Of a stretch of DNA of 61,429 nt, positions 7,667-15,839 are shown piece after piece; positions within the stretch are counted from its first letter, which is position 1; every line of letters begins with the position of its first letter. The notes under the pieces are model-generated. The model was not told the DNA's origin, made no database searches, and worked only from the letters and a program-made list of their open reading frames with translations. Source of the stretch: Planctomycetes bacterium GWF2_41_51 (GTDB lineage Bacteria; Planctomycetota; Phycisphaerae; Sedimentisphaerales; UBA12454); assembly GCA_001825665.1 (NCBI GenBank), contig MHXZ01000072.1, forward strand, positions 1 to 61,429, in the 5' to 3' direction. The position numbers and the translations under genes were made by a program.

Positions 7667-7850
7667 CTAATTTTTGAATTTTATTTAATTGTGTTTTCGA
7701 TAAACCGCTATAAGCTGCAAGTGCTATCGTTGGTTCTACCCAGAATTTTGCCTCGCCATCAGGTGAAACAATATGCACGTGCATTCTTTCCTCTTCTCTC
7801 GAGAAAAAATAGAACCTGTAACTTCCTATTTGAAAAACAGTAGGACTCAT
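7611..7850 (-). CDS. DUF4160 family protein
   Basis: A 79-residue protein beginning MSPTVFQIGSYRFYFFS, followed by the conserved RMHVHIVSPDGEAKFW motif that marks DUF4160. It is the upstream member of the DUF4160/DUF2442 pair. An in-frame TTG at 7871 would add seven residues, but it lies upstream of the predicted transcription start. A near-consensus promoter (TTGACA, 17 bp, TATACT) ends 6 nt before the ATG at 7850, so I place the start at 7850 with a leaderless mRNA. Confidence 0.75.
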   Translation of the reverse strand: MSPTVFQIGSYRFYFFSREEERMHVHIVSPDGEAKFWVEPTIALAAYSGLSKTQLNKIQKLVEEHKSEIIKAWQKHFKA

Positions 7851-7856
7851 ATATTC

Positions 7857-7885
7857 AGTATAAAACAACAACTTAATTATGTCAA
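7857..7885 (-). promoter_or_regulatory. Near-consensus promoter of the DUF4160/DUF2442 pair, predicted leaderless
   Basis: On the minus strand, TTGACA (7880-7885) and TATACT (7857-7862) are 17 bp apart, with 6 nt between the -10 and the ATG at 7850. This is one of the strongest promoters visible in the window, and it decides the start codon. Confidence 0.75.
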
Positions 7886-7967
7886 ACAGTAAATAATGCC
7901 CCTAAAAGGGCAACCATCCTCAAAAAACCATACACTCTTTTTCATGATTCTCATAAACTCGTCACGA

Positions 7968-8041
7968 GATAAAATCAATGAAATCAGCGTAATCAGTGAT
8001 TAAAAATTTGTGTCAATTCGTGTTAATTCGCGGTTTATTTT
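7968..8041. repeat. Dispersed repeat with AATTCGTGTTAATTCGCGG core (family A)
   Basis: The unit includes the words AATCAGCGTAATCAGTG and GTCAATTCGTGTTAATTCG followed by CGGTTTA. It lies immediately downstream of the leftward gltA-like gene and contains that gene's TAA stop (8035-8037). Related copies are at 26731-26760 and 57134-57160. Confidence 0.6.
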
Positions 8042-9507
8042 TTCGCAAGATATTCATTAATTCCTGCGGCGGCGGTACGGCCCTGACCCATAGCTAATAT
8101 CACTGTCGCGGCGCCGAGAACTATATCTCCGCCGGCATAAACGCCATCGAGCGAAGTTTTGCAATTATCATCAACTGTAATATTGCCCCATTTATTTAAA
8201 GCCAGGCCATCAGTAGTTTGGCCGATGAGCGGATTTGCTCCGTTGCCGATTGCGACAACGACCGTATCGACATCAATCGTAAATTCCGAGCCTTCGATTG
8301 GAACAGGTCTGCGTCTGCCGGATGCATCGGGTTCGCCAAGCTCAAATTTCAAACATTCGATTGCATTTACGACGCCGTCGCCGTTGCCGATGATTCGTTT
8401 GGGATTGCGCAAAAGATGGAATTCGATTCCTTCTTCTTTTGCGTGATGGACTTCCTCAACTCGCGCGGGCATTTCCTTTTCGCTTCTGCGATAAATCAAA
8501 TATACCTTTTCCGCGCCAAGCCGAACGGCTGTTCTTGCCGAGTCCATAGCGACGTTTCCGCCGCCGACAACCGCGACGCGTTTTGACATTGCGATTGGCG
8601 TATCAGCACCTTTGCCGAAATCGTAGGCCTTCATAAGATTTGCGCGTGTGAGATATTCATTTGCGCTGTAAACGCCGACGAGGTGTTCGCCTTCGATGTT
8701 CATAAACATCGGCAGACCCGCCCCTACGCCGATATAGACAGCATCGAAGCCGTCTTTTTCCATAAGTTCTTTTACGGTCTTGGTTCTGCCTGCGACGAAA
8801 TTGCGGATAATCTTGACGCCCATTTTTTCAAGGCCGTCGATTTCTTCCTGAACGATAGCTTTCGGCAGACGAAATTCGGGAATGCCGTAAACCATCACAC
8901 CGCCGGGCTTGTGAAACGCCTCGAATATCGTAACATCGTGCCCTGCTCTTCGGACATCTGTAGCGACAACGATACCACCGGGGCCTGAGCCGAGAATGGC
9001 GACTTTTTTGCCGGTCGGTGCGGCGACAGCCGGAGTAGAATTTTCGTGTTGTTTTCTGCCCCAGTCGGAAACGAATCTTTCGAGCCTGCCGATTGAGACG
9101 GACATATCGACGTTTTTAAATTTCTTGCCGACGGTGCACGGAAGCTGGCATTGAACTTCCTGTGGGCAAACTCTTCCGCAAACTGCTGGAAGAAGTGAAT
9201 TTTCCCTGATGATGCCGAGCGCTTTCTGGAAATTGCCTTCGACGATTTCAACGATGAAATCTTTTATTTTAATTCTTACCGGGCAGCCTTCCATACAAGG
9301 TGCGTTTTTACAGCCAAGGCAGCGCAGCGCTTCGAGCCGAGCCTGAGTTTCATTATATCCAAGTGCAACCTCTTCGACATTAGAACGCCTTGCGACCCCA
9401 TCCTGCTGAGGCATCGCCTGCGGAGGAATATTGTACCTGTCGGCTGGTTTTAATGTACCCGCTTTATGTTTATTCAGTAGTTCTTCCAGTAACTGTTTAT
9501 CGTTCAA
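8035..9507 (-). CDS. NADPH-dependent glutamate synthase small-subunit-like protein / NfnB
   Basis: The 490-residue flavoprotein has an N-terminal region with two 4Fe-4S cysteine sets (CLGCKNAPCMEGCP and CGRVCPQEVQCQLPC). An FAD-binding motif follows (GSGPGGIVVATDV, about residue 173), then an NADPH-binding motif (VVGGGNVAMDSARTA). It follows a NfnA-like gene in the same operon with a 12-bp gap. Together they resemble NfnAB, the electron-bifurcating NADH-dependent ferredoxin:NADP+ oxidoreductase. A plain glutamate synthase small subunit is less likely because no large subunit is seen. The stop codon lies inside a dispersed repeat. Confidence 0.85.
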   Translation of the reverse strand: MNDKQLLEELLNKHKAGTLKPADRYNIPPQAMPQQDGVARRSNVEEVALGYNETQARLEALRCLGCKNAPCMEGCPVRIKIKDFIVEIVEGNFQKALGIIRENSLLPAVCGRVCPQEVQCQLPCTVGKKFKNVDMSVSIGRLERFVSDWGRKQHENSTPAVAAPTGKKVAILGSGPGGIVVATDVRRAGHDVTIFEAFHKPGGVMVYGIPEFRLPKAIVQEEIDGLEKMGVKIIRNFVAGRTKTVKELMEKDGFDAVYIGVGAGLPMFMNIEGEHLVGVYSANEYLTRANLMKAYDFGKGADTPIAMSKRVAVVGGGNVAMDSARTAVRLGAEKVYLIYRRSEKEMPARVEEVHHAKEEGIEFHLLRNPKRIIGNGDGVVNAIECLKFELGEPDASGRRRPVPIEGSEFTIDVDTVVVAIGNGANPLIGQTTDGLALNKWGNITVDDNCKTSLDGVYAGGDIVLGAATVILAMGQGRTAAAGINEYLAKK

Positions 9508-9519
9508 TTTAGTATCCTA

Positions 9520-10368
9520 TTATTTATCGAGACCGATTTTGCATTTATGTTTATATTCTTCCAGAGCCTGCTGCTCCTGTTTTTTATACGCCTGCATTCT
9601 TTTCATCATTAAATCGAAATTGACTTTACTGCCGTCGAACTCAGGGCCATCCACACAGACAAATTTTGTTTGACCCCCTACTTCTACTCTGCATCCGCCG
9701 CACATACCGGTACCGTCAATCATTATCGTATTAAGAGATACGACGACAGGAATATTATGTTTGACCGCAGTTTGACTTGCGAACTTCATCATTATCGCAG
9801 GACCTATCGCGACAACCATATCGACTTTCTGCGATTGACATATTTCATCAAGCGGAACGGTAACTACAGCTTTCCTGCCATAAGAACCGTCATCTGTAAC
9901 AATAATCAATTCATCGCTGATGGCTTTAAAATCGTCTTCGAGAATTAAAAGCGATTTATTCCTTGCTCCTAAAATGCTTATAACTTTGTTGCCCGCCTGT
10001 TTCATACCTTTTGCAATCGGAAGAAGTGGAGCATTTCCAATTCCGCCGCCGACGCAAACAACGGTTCCGAAGTTTTCGATATGTGTCGGCTTGCCTAATG
10101 GGCCTAAAACATTTTCAAGTTCATCGCCAACTTTAAGGTGGCCGAATTCCGCAGTGCTTTTGCCGACAGCCTGCCAAATAAGCCGAATTGAACCATTTTT
10201 TTCATCAGTGCCGGCGATAGTCAATGGAATACGTTCACTGTAAGTAGTTTGCAGGCAAATAATTACAAATTGGCCGGGTTTAGCAGCCGCTGCAACCAGC
10301 GGAGCCTCTATGTCAGCTATATAGACATCTTTACATAACTCTTTTTTTGACAAGATTTTATGAGACAA
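9520..10368 (-). CDS. NfnA-like FAD/NAD-binding subunit (sulfide dehydrogenase / dihydroorotate dehydrogenase electron-transfer family)
   Basis: The 282-residue protein has a ferredoxin-reductase-type FAD domain (the RIPLTIAG stretch, about residues 46-53), an NAD-binding domain (VCVGGGIGNAPLLPIAKGM) and a C-terminal 2Fe-2S site (DGTGMCGGCRV with FVCVDGP). This is the layout of the small Nfn subunit, which passes electrons from NADH to its partner. The frame opens with TTG at 10368; no ATG is available nearby and an in-frame stop lies just upstream, so TTG is the likely start. It is the first gene of a two-gene operon. Confidence 0.85.
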   Translation of the reverse strand: MSHKILSKKELCKDVYIADIEAPLVAAAAKPGQFVIICLQTTYSERIPLTIAGTDEKNGSIRLIWQAVGKSTAEFGHLKVGDELENVLGPLGKPTHIENFGTVVCVGGGIGNAPLLPIAKGMKQAGNKVISILGARNKSLLILEDDFKAISDELIIVTDDGSYGRKAVVTVPLDEICQSQKVDMVVAIGPAIMMKFASQTAVKHNIPVVVSLNTIMIDGTGMCGGCRVEVGGQTKFVCVDGPEFDGSKVNFDLMMKRMQAYKKQEQQALEEYKHKCKIGLDK

Positions 10369-10526
10369 TTCAGCAGCCTTTCACACTTGGTTAAATGAAA
10401 GCGAGATTATTACTTATTTGCTCGGTCAGGTCAAGCAATTATGCCGGTTTTATGCATATTTTTAGCTGTTTTAAACACTATATTGGGCATTTTAAGGATT
10501 TAACTTAAAAATTATGGAAAAATTAC

Positions 10527-10555
10527 TTGATGGTTAGAAGTCTTTGCTGTATAGT
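10527..10555 (+). promoter_or_regulatory. Probable promoter of the HU gene
   Basis: TTGATG (10527-10532) and TATAGT (10550-10555) are 17 bp apart, with the coding start about 96 bp further on. The transcript would have an ordinary leader ending in the Shine-Dalgarno GAGG, in contrast to the leaderless genes nearby. Confidence 0.55.
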
Positions 10556-10650
10556 GGTTTGCGGTTTGTTTGAAAATAAAATAGTGAATGTAATTGCAGC
10601 CTAATGCAGCTTAAAAAAAATTTGAAACACTCTGTAGAACGAGGTACTCT

Positions 10651-10962
10651 ATGGGCACAGTAACGAAGAAAGAATTAATTGACAGGATTGCGGAACAAAC
10701 ACAGGCAAAAAGAGTTGTCGTCAAGCGAGTAGTACAATCGTTTCTTGACGAAATTATTTCCGAGCTTATCGGCAATAATCGTTTGGAATTCCGTGACTTC
10801 GGAGTTTTCGAAGTAAGAACACGCGAGGCAAGAGTCGCTCAAAACCCAAAAACTCTCGAACGAGTTGAAGTGCCATCAAAACGCACTGTTAAATTTAAAA
10901 TGGGCCGATTAATGAAAGAAAAACTCGGCGGCGATGACGAAGCACCTGATTCTGAAGATTAA
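10651..10962 (+). CDS. HU/IHF family DNA-binding protein
   Basis: A 103-residue nucleoid protein that binds and bends DNA as a dimer. It has the standard order: helix-rich dimerisation part (TKKELIDRIAEQTQAKR), the conserved RLEFRDFGVFEVRTREARVAQNPKT stretch with the GVF turn and beta arm including the intercalating NP, then the closing VPSKRTVKFKMGRLMKEKL. The last ten residues are acidic, slightly longer than in E. coli HU. The Shine-Dalgarno GAGG precedes the ATG. The cold-shock gene follows 79 bp downstream. Confidence 0.92.
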   Translation: MGTVTKKELIDRIAEQTQAKRVVVKRVVQSFLDEIISELIGNNRLEFRDFGVFEVRTREARVAQNPKTLERVEVPSKRTVKFKMGRLMKEKLGGDDEAPDSED

Positions 10963-11041
10963 CCTGTAAACCATCATATTATAAAGAAATAGCTCTAATA
11001 CCTATTTCGGATTACAGAGGAATTTATAAGGAGGCCACCCC

Positions 11042-11245
11042 ATGGCAGAGGGAGTAGTTAAATGGTTCGACCCCAAAAAGGGTTACGGCTTTATTGACGG
11101 AGCAGGCCAACCCGATATTTTCGCTCATCATACAGGCTTTAAAGAAAAAACTTTGAAGATTCTAAATCAGGGCGACAAAGTCAGCTTTGAAATAGTTCAA
11201 GGTGAAAAAGGCCCCCGCGCGGAAAACATAGACCTGGTTAAATAA
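11042..11245 (+). CDS. Cold-shock domain protein
   Basis: A 67-residue single-domain RNA/DNA-binding protein of the CspA type. RNP1 is KGYGFID (about residues 13-19) and RNP2 is DIFAHH (about 25-30), where most relatives have a valine and one histidine. Such proteins melt RNA secondary structure during cold or growth transitions. A strong Shine-Dalgarno (AAGGAGG) lies 8 nt before the ATG, consistent with high expression. The 79-bp space after HU may hold its own promoter, but I could not point to a clear one. Confidence 0.93.
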   Translation: MAEGVVKWFDPKKGYGFIDGAGQPDIFAHHTGFKEKTLKILNQGDKVSFEIVQGEKGPRAENIDLVK

Positions 11246-11310
11246 TTTTTAATCGAAGCGTTGTTTCTTTTAGGCAATAAAGAACTTACAGGCATTTCCA
11301 AAATTACTGC

Positions 11311-11727
11311 TTATTTTTTCGTGCGCTTTTTGTACCGTTCTCGCATTTCCTGAAAATCTTTATTCCATTTTTCGAATTGCTCGGGTGTGAGTACCGAATT
11401 CATTTCTGCGGTTATCTGTTTGGCGTAAATATCCCTTTTTGCTGACTGAGCTTCGTCATCTAACTTCCTTTGTTCAAAAGAATTAGTTATGATTTTCCGA
11501 ACCTGCTCAATTTGCTGAGGATTTAAATCGTACTTTTTGGTAACCATTTCTGTAATATCGTTTGCGTCTTTCGGCATCCTGCTGATCCAAATAACACGAT
11601 GTTTAACCATCAGAATTGTTCCGCCAACGCCTATCGCTATGCCTGAAGCGAGAATTATAAAAGCACATAAAAGCCTTACCCACAACTTATTACAAGGCAG
11701 ATTCTGAATAGTGTTTTCTTCTACCAT
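11311..11727 (-). CDS. Membrane-anchored Spy/CnrX-like periplasmic sensor (predicted)
   Basis: The 138-residue protein has one membrane anchor at about residues 17-39 and a helical periplasmic part. The repeated LxPxQ-type motifs YDLNPQQIEQVRKII and SVLTPEQFEKW are typical of the Spy/CpxP/CnrX-like (heavy-metal resistance, periplasmic) fold. It overlaps the upstream small membrane gene by 7 bp and is the third gene after an ECF sigma factor. By analogy with CnrYXH it could be the sensing part of a sigma/anti-sigma/sensor set. The ligand is unknown and the assignment rests on motif pattern. Confidence 0.65.
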   Translation of the reverse strand: MVEENTIQNLPCNKLWVRLLCAFIILASGIAIGVGGTILMVKHRVIWISRMPKDANDITEMVTKKYDLNPQQIEQVRKIITNSFEQRKLDDEAQSAKRDIYAKQITAEMNSVLTPEQFEKWNKDFQEMRERYKKRTKK

Positions 11728-11987
11728 AATGATACCCCCTGATACGGAGCGAACAATTGATAAAACGGATTTACGATGTTATGCCAGGCCTGTATCGAAA
11801 AGAAAATCACAATCGAAGCGGCTACAGCAGTAAGACCTGCGAAAACTTCCAAAGGCAGCAGACTTGGCTTTTGTCCCCGCATCAGGCTGATTCGGGTCAT
11901 AACACCATTAGATACATCGATTTGTGGCAGAATCTCGCTTTGCGCCCTTTCGGCCAATTTATCAAGAATTTCAATTATTTTATCCAT
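11721..11987 (-). CDS. Small single-span membrane protein, candidate anti-sigma factor
   Basis: An 88-residue protein with a soluble N-terminal half of about 45 residues and one membrane segment at about 48-66. It overlaps the end of the ECF sigma gene by 13 bp and the start of the Spy-like gene by 7 bp, so translation is probably coupled. Short proteins in this position, with a cytoplasmic helix and one span, are often anti-sigma factors (CnrY type), but I see no zinc-binding anti-sigma motif. Function is inferred only from position. Confidence 0.55.
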   Translation of the reverse strand: MDKIIEILDKLAERAQSEILPQIDVSNGVMTRISLMRGQKPSLLPLEVFAGLTAVAASIVIFFSIQAWHNIVNPFYQLFAPYQGVSLW

Positions 11988-12538
11988 TCGAATCTCTCCG
12001 AAAAATTTTCTTTCTCAGCGATTTTTTTCAACTTTCCGCGAGCTCTCATCGCCCGCATTTTCGTACCCGCCCTGGTCCAGCCCATCCTGTGAGCTATTTC
12101 CTCAATCGAACATTCCTCGAAATACATTAACGTAAGTACAAGCCTGTCATCGGTTTCCATTCGCCCAAGCAGCACATGCAAAGCCACGGCCGCTTCTGAT
12201 GGGTCGATTTCATCGGCATTTTCCTTTACGTTAACGGCATCGAAATCTTCAACCTCAACAAACAATTTGGCTCGTTCCTGCTGCTTCCAATACTTGTAGC
12301 CGACGCGAGTCGCGATTTTTTTCAGCCAGTGCAAAAACGGCCCGGTGCCCTTGTACCCTTTCAGGCTGAAATACGCCTCGACAAAGACATCTTCAACAAG
12401 ACATTCCAGTTCGGCTTTATCTCGGGTAAAACGCCACATAAGCCTAACTATCTGCGGCTGATAGAGTTGCACCAACCGGCGATAGGCTTCACCGTCACCA
12501 TTTAAACTGGCAAGAATGTCGTCCAAATCCTGTTCCAC
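11975..12538 (-). CDS. ECF-family RNA polymerase sigma factor
   Basis: The 187-residue protein has sigma region 2 (LVQLYQPQIVRLMWRFTRD through LHWLKKIATRVGYKYWKQQ). Region 4 has a helix-turn-helix (LVLTLMYFEECSIEEIAHRMGWTRAGTKMRAMRARGKL), and there is no region 3, as expected of ECF factors. The start is GTG. A perfect TATAAT lies 6 nt before it and there is no Shine-Dalgarno sequence. The gene heads an overlapping three-gene unit with two membrane proteins that probably control it. Confidence 0.9.
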   Translation of the reverse strand: MEQDLDDILASLNGDGEAYRRLVQLYQPQIVRLMWRFTRDKAELECLVEDVFVEAYFSLKGYKGTGPFLHWLKKIATRVGYKYWKQQERAKLFVEVEDFDAVNVKENADEIDPSEAAVALHVLLGRMETDDRLVLTLMYFEECSIEEIAHRMGWTRAGTKMRAMRARGKLKKIAEKENFSERFEWIK

Positions 12539-12544
12539 AAAAGT

Positions 12545-12550
12545 ATTATA
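12545..12550 (-). promoter_or_regulatory. -10 box 6 nt before the ECF sigma gene, predicted leaderless
   Basis: A perfect TATAAT on the minus strand at 12545-12550, followed by 6 nt and the GTG start. No convincing -35 is seen at 16-18 bp spacing, so the site may depend on an activator or be weak. Confidence 0.5.
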
Positions 12551-12703
12551 ATGAAAAAGAACAAAATTGACACTGTTTTCAGAGCCTATCTCAACTATTA
12601 AGTGGAAAGATTATTTAAGAGGTAACATAAATTTTGTTAGTTGATTTTAAATAACGACTCAAAAAGTCTACTTTAATATCCTTTTATAACATTTCACAAC
12701 GGT

Positions 12704-12709
12704 TATAAT
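12704..12709 (+). promoter_or_regulatory. -10 box 9 nt before dinB, predicted leaderless
   Basis: TATAAT at 12704-12709 ends 9 nt before the dinB ATG at 12719. There is no Shine-Dalgarno sequence and only a poor -35 (TTTTAT near 12682). I do not see an obvious LexA-type operator of the E. coli kind here. Confidence 0.5.
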
Positions 12710-12718
12710 TAAAACAAT

Positions 12719-13879
12719 ATGCCAAAAGAAAGATACATACTGCACATTGATATGGACGCGTTTTATGCTTCGGTGGAGCAGATGGACAATCCATCATTAA
12801 AGGGCAAGCCAGTTATCGTCGGTGGAACGGTGCAGCAAAGAGGTGTTGTCGCGGCGGCATCGTACGAATCACGAAAATTCGGCATTCATTCGGCTATGCC
12901 GACTTCGCAGGCTCTTAAACTCTGCCCCAATGCGATTCTGCTTCCGGTGCGGATGGGAAGATATGCAGAGCTTTCAAGACAAATAATAAAAATCTTCAAT
13001 GACTACACACCGCAGGTTGAGCAAATCTCTCTTGATGAAGCATTTCTCGATGTCAGCGGCTCAATCACTCTTTTCGGCTCTGCTGAAAAAATCGGACAGG
13101 AAATCAAGACAAGAATCAAAAATGAAACAGGCCTGACTGCTTCGGTCGGAATTGCGCCCAATAAATTTCTCGCTAAAATGGCAAGCGACCTTCAAAAACC
13201 AAACGGCTTTGTAATAATCACAGAAGAAAATAAACAAAAGATTCTCGACCCGTTGGATGTTTCCAAAATATGGGGTGTCGGAAAAGTTACAGCGAAACAT
13301 TTATACGACAGAGGAATTCGAACTATCGAGCAGTTAAGAAAAACACCATTGAAAATCCTGCAAACCATATTAGGAAATCAGGCCGAGGATATCGTTTTGC
13401 TTGCACAGGGAATTGACAACCGCCCTGTCGAGGCAAACAGAGAGGCGAAAAGTATATCTGCGGAAGAAACGTTTGCGCAGGATATTATCGATAAAGATTT
13501 TTTGCTGAACGTACTGTTCAAACAGGTTGAGGAAGTCGCCGCAAGGCTGCGCGAGGAAAAACTGGAGGGAAAGACCATAACGCTTAAACTGCGATATAAA
13601 AATTTCAAGACCGTAACCAGAAGTCATACATTTGAAAATCCCACGAATGTGAGTCAAACTTTATGGCAGGAAGCAAAAAGGGCATTTGAAAAATGGTACG
13701 CTGATGAGGCCGGGGAATTGCGTTTATTGGGATTCGGTATTTCTGGATTAACCCGGCAAGGCAGCGGACAGAAATTATTATTTTCCGAACCTCAAAATAG
13801 CAAGCAGAAAAAAATCGACGAAGTCTTCGACAAGATAAAAAAGAAGTACGGCGATGACAGCGTTCAGCGAAAAATTTAA
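12719..13879 (+). CDS. dinB: DNA polymerase IV (Y-family)
   Basis: An error-prone translesion polymerase. The 386-residue length fits Pol IV. The N-terminus has the metal-binding DMDAFYASVEQ motif (about residues 11-21), followed by SLDEAFLDVS with the second catalytic acids, SVGIAPNKFLAKMASD, and the helix-hairpin-helix region (IWGVGKVTAKHLYDRGI). The C-terminal little-finger domain follows. A late QKLLF sequence looks like a sliding-clamp binding motif. The mRNA is predicted to be leaderless. The gene is followed by an AT-only repeat and the convergent GH172 gene. Confidence 0.95.
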   Translation: MPKERYILHIDMDAFYASVEQMDNPSLKGKPVIVGGTVQQRGVVAAASYESRKFGIHSAMPTSQALKLCPNAILLPVRMGRYAELSRQIIKIFNDYTPQVEQISLDEAFLDVSGSITLFGSAEKIGQEIKTRIKNETGLTASVGIAPNKFLAKMASDLQKPNGFVIITEENKQKILDPLDVSKIWGVGKVTAKHLYDRGIRTIEQLRKTPLKILQTILGNQAEDIVLLAQGIDNRPVEANREAKSISAEETFAQDIIDKDFLLNVLFKQVEEVAARLREEKLEGKTITLKLRYKNFKTVTRSHTFENPTNVSQTLWQEAKRAFEKWYADEAGELRLLGFGISGLTRQGSGQKLLFSEPQNSKQKKIDEVFDKIKKKYGDDSVQRKI

Positions 13880-13911
13880 AATTATAAATATAAATTTTAA
13901 ATTTATTGCGG
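13875..13911. repeat. AT-only palindromic repeat (family G)
   Basis: A stretch of ATTTAAAATTATAAATATAAATTTTAAATT type fills the short gap between the convergent dinB and DUF2961 genes, running slightly into both gene ends. Confidence 0.4.
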
Positions 13912-15003
13912 TGTATATCCCGGCGCTATCCGAGTTTCATAGTCCGGCATCGGCTCAAGTGCTTTGCTCGGAACAGGTTCATACCAGAATGCCGCTGCAC
14001 TCACATCTTCCTGCTTGTTGCGATAACCGCCGCCCTGAACATCGCTTGCTCCAATCTGCTGAAGCGTTATTCTAATATCTTTTTTCCAGTAAATCGGGTC
14101 AGGTAAATGCCAGCGATATAGCGTATAAAGTTTGTCATCCCGAAAAGCCATACCACCGTAGAGGAATGCATTATTATGGAATCCCCATGCGTGTCCAATG
14201 TAGTCTTCTGTTCCTGTGCCGCAGATAGTCGGAAATTTTTCATCGCCGTCAAGAAACATTTTCACCTCGCCCTCGCCCCACCATTTGTTGTCGACGTTAT
14301 TTATTCCGAGAACGCAGCCGAGGAATCGGCCCATACCGGAGCGTTTCGGAAGTATCGTAAAATCTTCGCCGAGGGTCGTCGGATTTTCACGGCGGAATGA
14401 AACGTGCAGCCTGCCGATATCATTTGGCAATTTTTCATTTATCGTATAATCAACCTGATAATAAAATGGAACATCTTTTTCCGTGCCTTCGTTGGTTATT
14501 GTAAATTTCGCATGTTTAAGAAAAGGCATTTGCAGATACATCGACATTCCGGCAGTATCGGTCATGGAATGAACCGCCGACTGATACGCCTTTGCTATTC
14601 CATTTGCGGAGCCGAAAAAATAACCTATCGGAGCTTCAATCGATGGAGTCTTCTGGCTATCCCAATACCCCCTGACAACAAAGCCCAGCAGGTTTTCTTT
14701 TTTGGCAGGCAGCGTAACCCAAATCCTGCGAATAACGGCCGGGCCTTTTATATCGCATAGCGTAATCTTTTTGCCGGGGTTGAGATTCAGCAGCGCCCTG
14801 CCTTTTCTGCCAACGCCGAGATTGCTGGCCGTCATACCGCCTTTGCCTTTTTCGCCGGTGGGATTTTCAGCAGTAATTGAACGCGATTCAACAGGCACAT
14901 TGACGATATAAGGTTTGTCAATTGCATCCTGAACATCGCAAAGAGAGAATTGAGCACTGACCATAACAAACAACAAAACTGTTAATACTGATTTTCTCGA
15001 CAT
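13903..15003 (-). CDS. DUF2961 / GH172 family secreted protein
   Basis: A 366-residue protein with a signal peptide (hydrophobic residues 6-20, cleavage near 22), so exported. DUF2961 proteins form glycoside hydrolase family 172, whose characterised members act on fructofuranosides and D-arabinofuranosides. Conserved blocks are IRRIWVTLP, the WWGEGEVKMFLDGD block and GTGTEDYIGHAWG; the catalytic glutamates are probably among E244/E246 and E266. No sugar transporter is adjacent, so the substrate cannot be guessed from context. GGAG precedes the ATG. Confidence 0.88.
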   Translation of the reverse strand: MSRKSVLTVLLFVMVSAQFSLCDVQDAIDKPYIVNVPVESRSITAENPTGEKGKGGMTASNLGVGRKGRALLNLNPGKKITLCDIKGPAVIRRIWVTLPAKKENLLGFVVRGYWDSQKTPSIEAPIGYFFGSANGIAKAYQSAVHSMTDTAGMSMYLQMPFLKHAKFTITNEGTEKDVPFYYQVDYTINEKLPNDIGRLHVSFRRENPTTLGEDFTILPKRSGMGRFLGCVLGINNVDNKWWGEGEVKMFLDGDEKFPTICGTGTEDYIGHAWGFHNNAFLYGGMAFRDDKLYTLYRWHLPDPIYWKKDIRITLQQIGASDVQGGGYRNKQEDVSAAAFWYEPVPSKALEPMPDYETRIAPGYTPQ

Positions 15004-15147
15004 TTGAGCAACTCCGTTTAATTTATTACTGTTCGTTATTTTTGATTGTCTTTATATAAACAAAAATGCGGTTGAGAGCAACAACGAATCAAAAATTCTG
15101 CCCCTAATTGAATAAGTTTATACATCCGGAAATAATATAAATTTAAC

Positions 15148-15176
15148 TTGAAAAAACACACATTTTGTGGTATTAA
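15148..15176 (+). promoter_or_regulatory. Probable promoter of the HNH endonuclease gene
   Basis: TTGAAA (15148-15153), a 17-bp spacer and TATTAA (15171-15176), about 27 bp before the ATG, which has a weak AGGGA ribosome binding site. The -10 is a moderate match. Confidence 0.4.
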
Positions 15177-15203
15177 GCTGTATGAATTTAGCCTGGCAGG
15201 GAA

Positions 15204-15839
15204 ATGGCAAATATCGAACCACAATTTGGTTTGACGTGCAGTGTGCTTGTGCTGAACAAACACTATATGCCGCTGCGCATCATAGATGTCAAACGAGCCT
15301 TCTGCATGCTCTGCAGAGACCTTGCGGAAGTCATATCTTATGAGCAAGGCCAATATTACAACTACGATTTCGAGAGCTGGCGTGACATCAGCCAGATGAG
15401 ACTTTCCTTCGAACCAAACCAACACGACTGGATTTCAACGGTAAACTTCCATATCGCCGTGCCGAGAATTGTTCGGCTGCTGTTTTATGATAGACTGCCG
15501 CGAAACGATGTAAAATTCAATCGGCGAAATATCTTCGCCCGCGACAGTAACCGCTGCCAATACTGCGGTAAAAAATTTCCCACCTCTGAATTATCACTTG
15601 ACCACGTTATTCCAAAAAGCTGCGGCGGAACGGCGACATGGGAAAATCTCGTCTGCGCCTGCACAAGATGCAATGCGAAAAAAGGCGGCAAAAGGCCCAA
15701 GGAAGCCGGAATGGCACTTATAAAACAGCCGGTTAAACCAAAACGCAACCCCACTATCCACCTGCACCTCAATCACGAGCGGTATCATAGCTGGAAACAA
15801 TTCCTCGACCACGCATATTGGTCAGTGGAATTAACGTAA
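15204..15839 (+). CDS. HNH endonuclease domain protein
   Basis: The 211-residue protein has an unassigned N-terminal half and a C-terminal HNH nuclease domain. The zinc-binding cysteines C118/C121 (CQYC) and C153/C156 (CTRC) flank the LSLDHVIPKSCGG motif with catalytic D133/H134 and the following N148. This is the stand-alone layout common in many bacteria, where its role is not established; it is not next to restriction or phage genes. Its own promoter is likely. The reverse-strand frame across its start is a shadow. Confidence 0.88.
   Translation: MANIEPQFGLTCSVLVLNKHYMPLRIIDVKRAFCMLCRDLAEVISYEQGQYYNYDFESWRDISQMRLSFEPNQHDWISTVNFHIAVPRIVRLLFYDRLPRNDVKFNRRNIFARDSNRCQYCGKKFPTSELSLDHVIPKSCGGTATWENLVCACTRCNAKKGGKRPKEAGMALIKQPVKPKRNPTIHLHLNHERYHSWKQFLDHAYWSVELT

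Noticed and set aside
15036-15425. Open frame on the minus strand over the HNH gene start
   Set aside because: It lies antisense to a clear HNH endonuclease, has no recognisable motif and no ribosome binding site.
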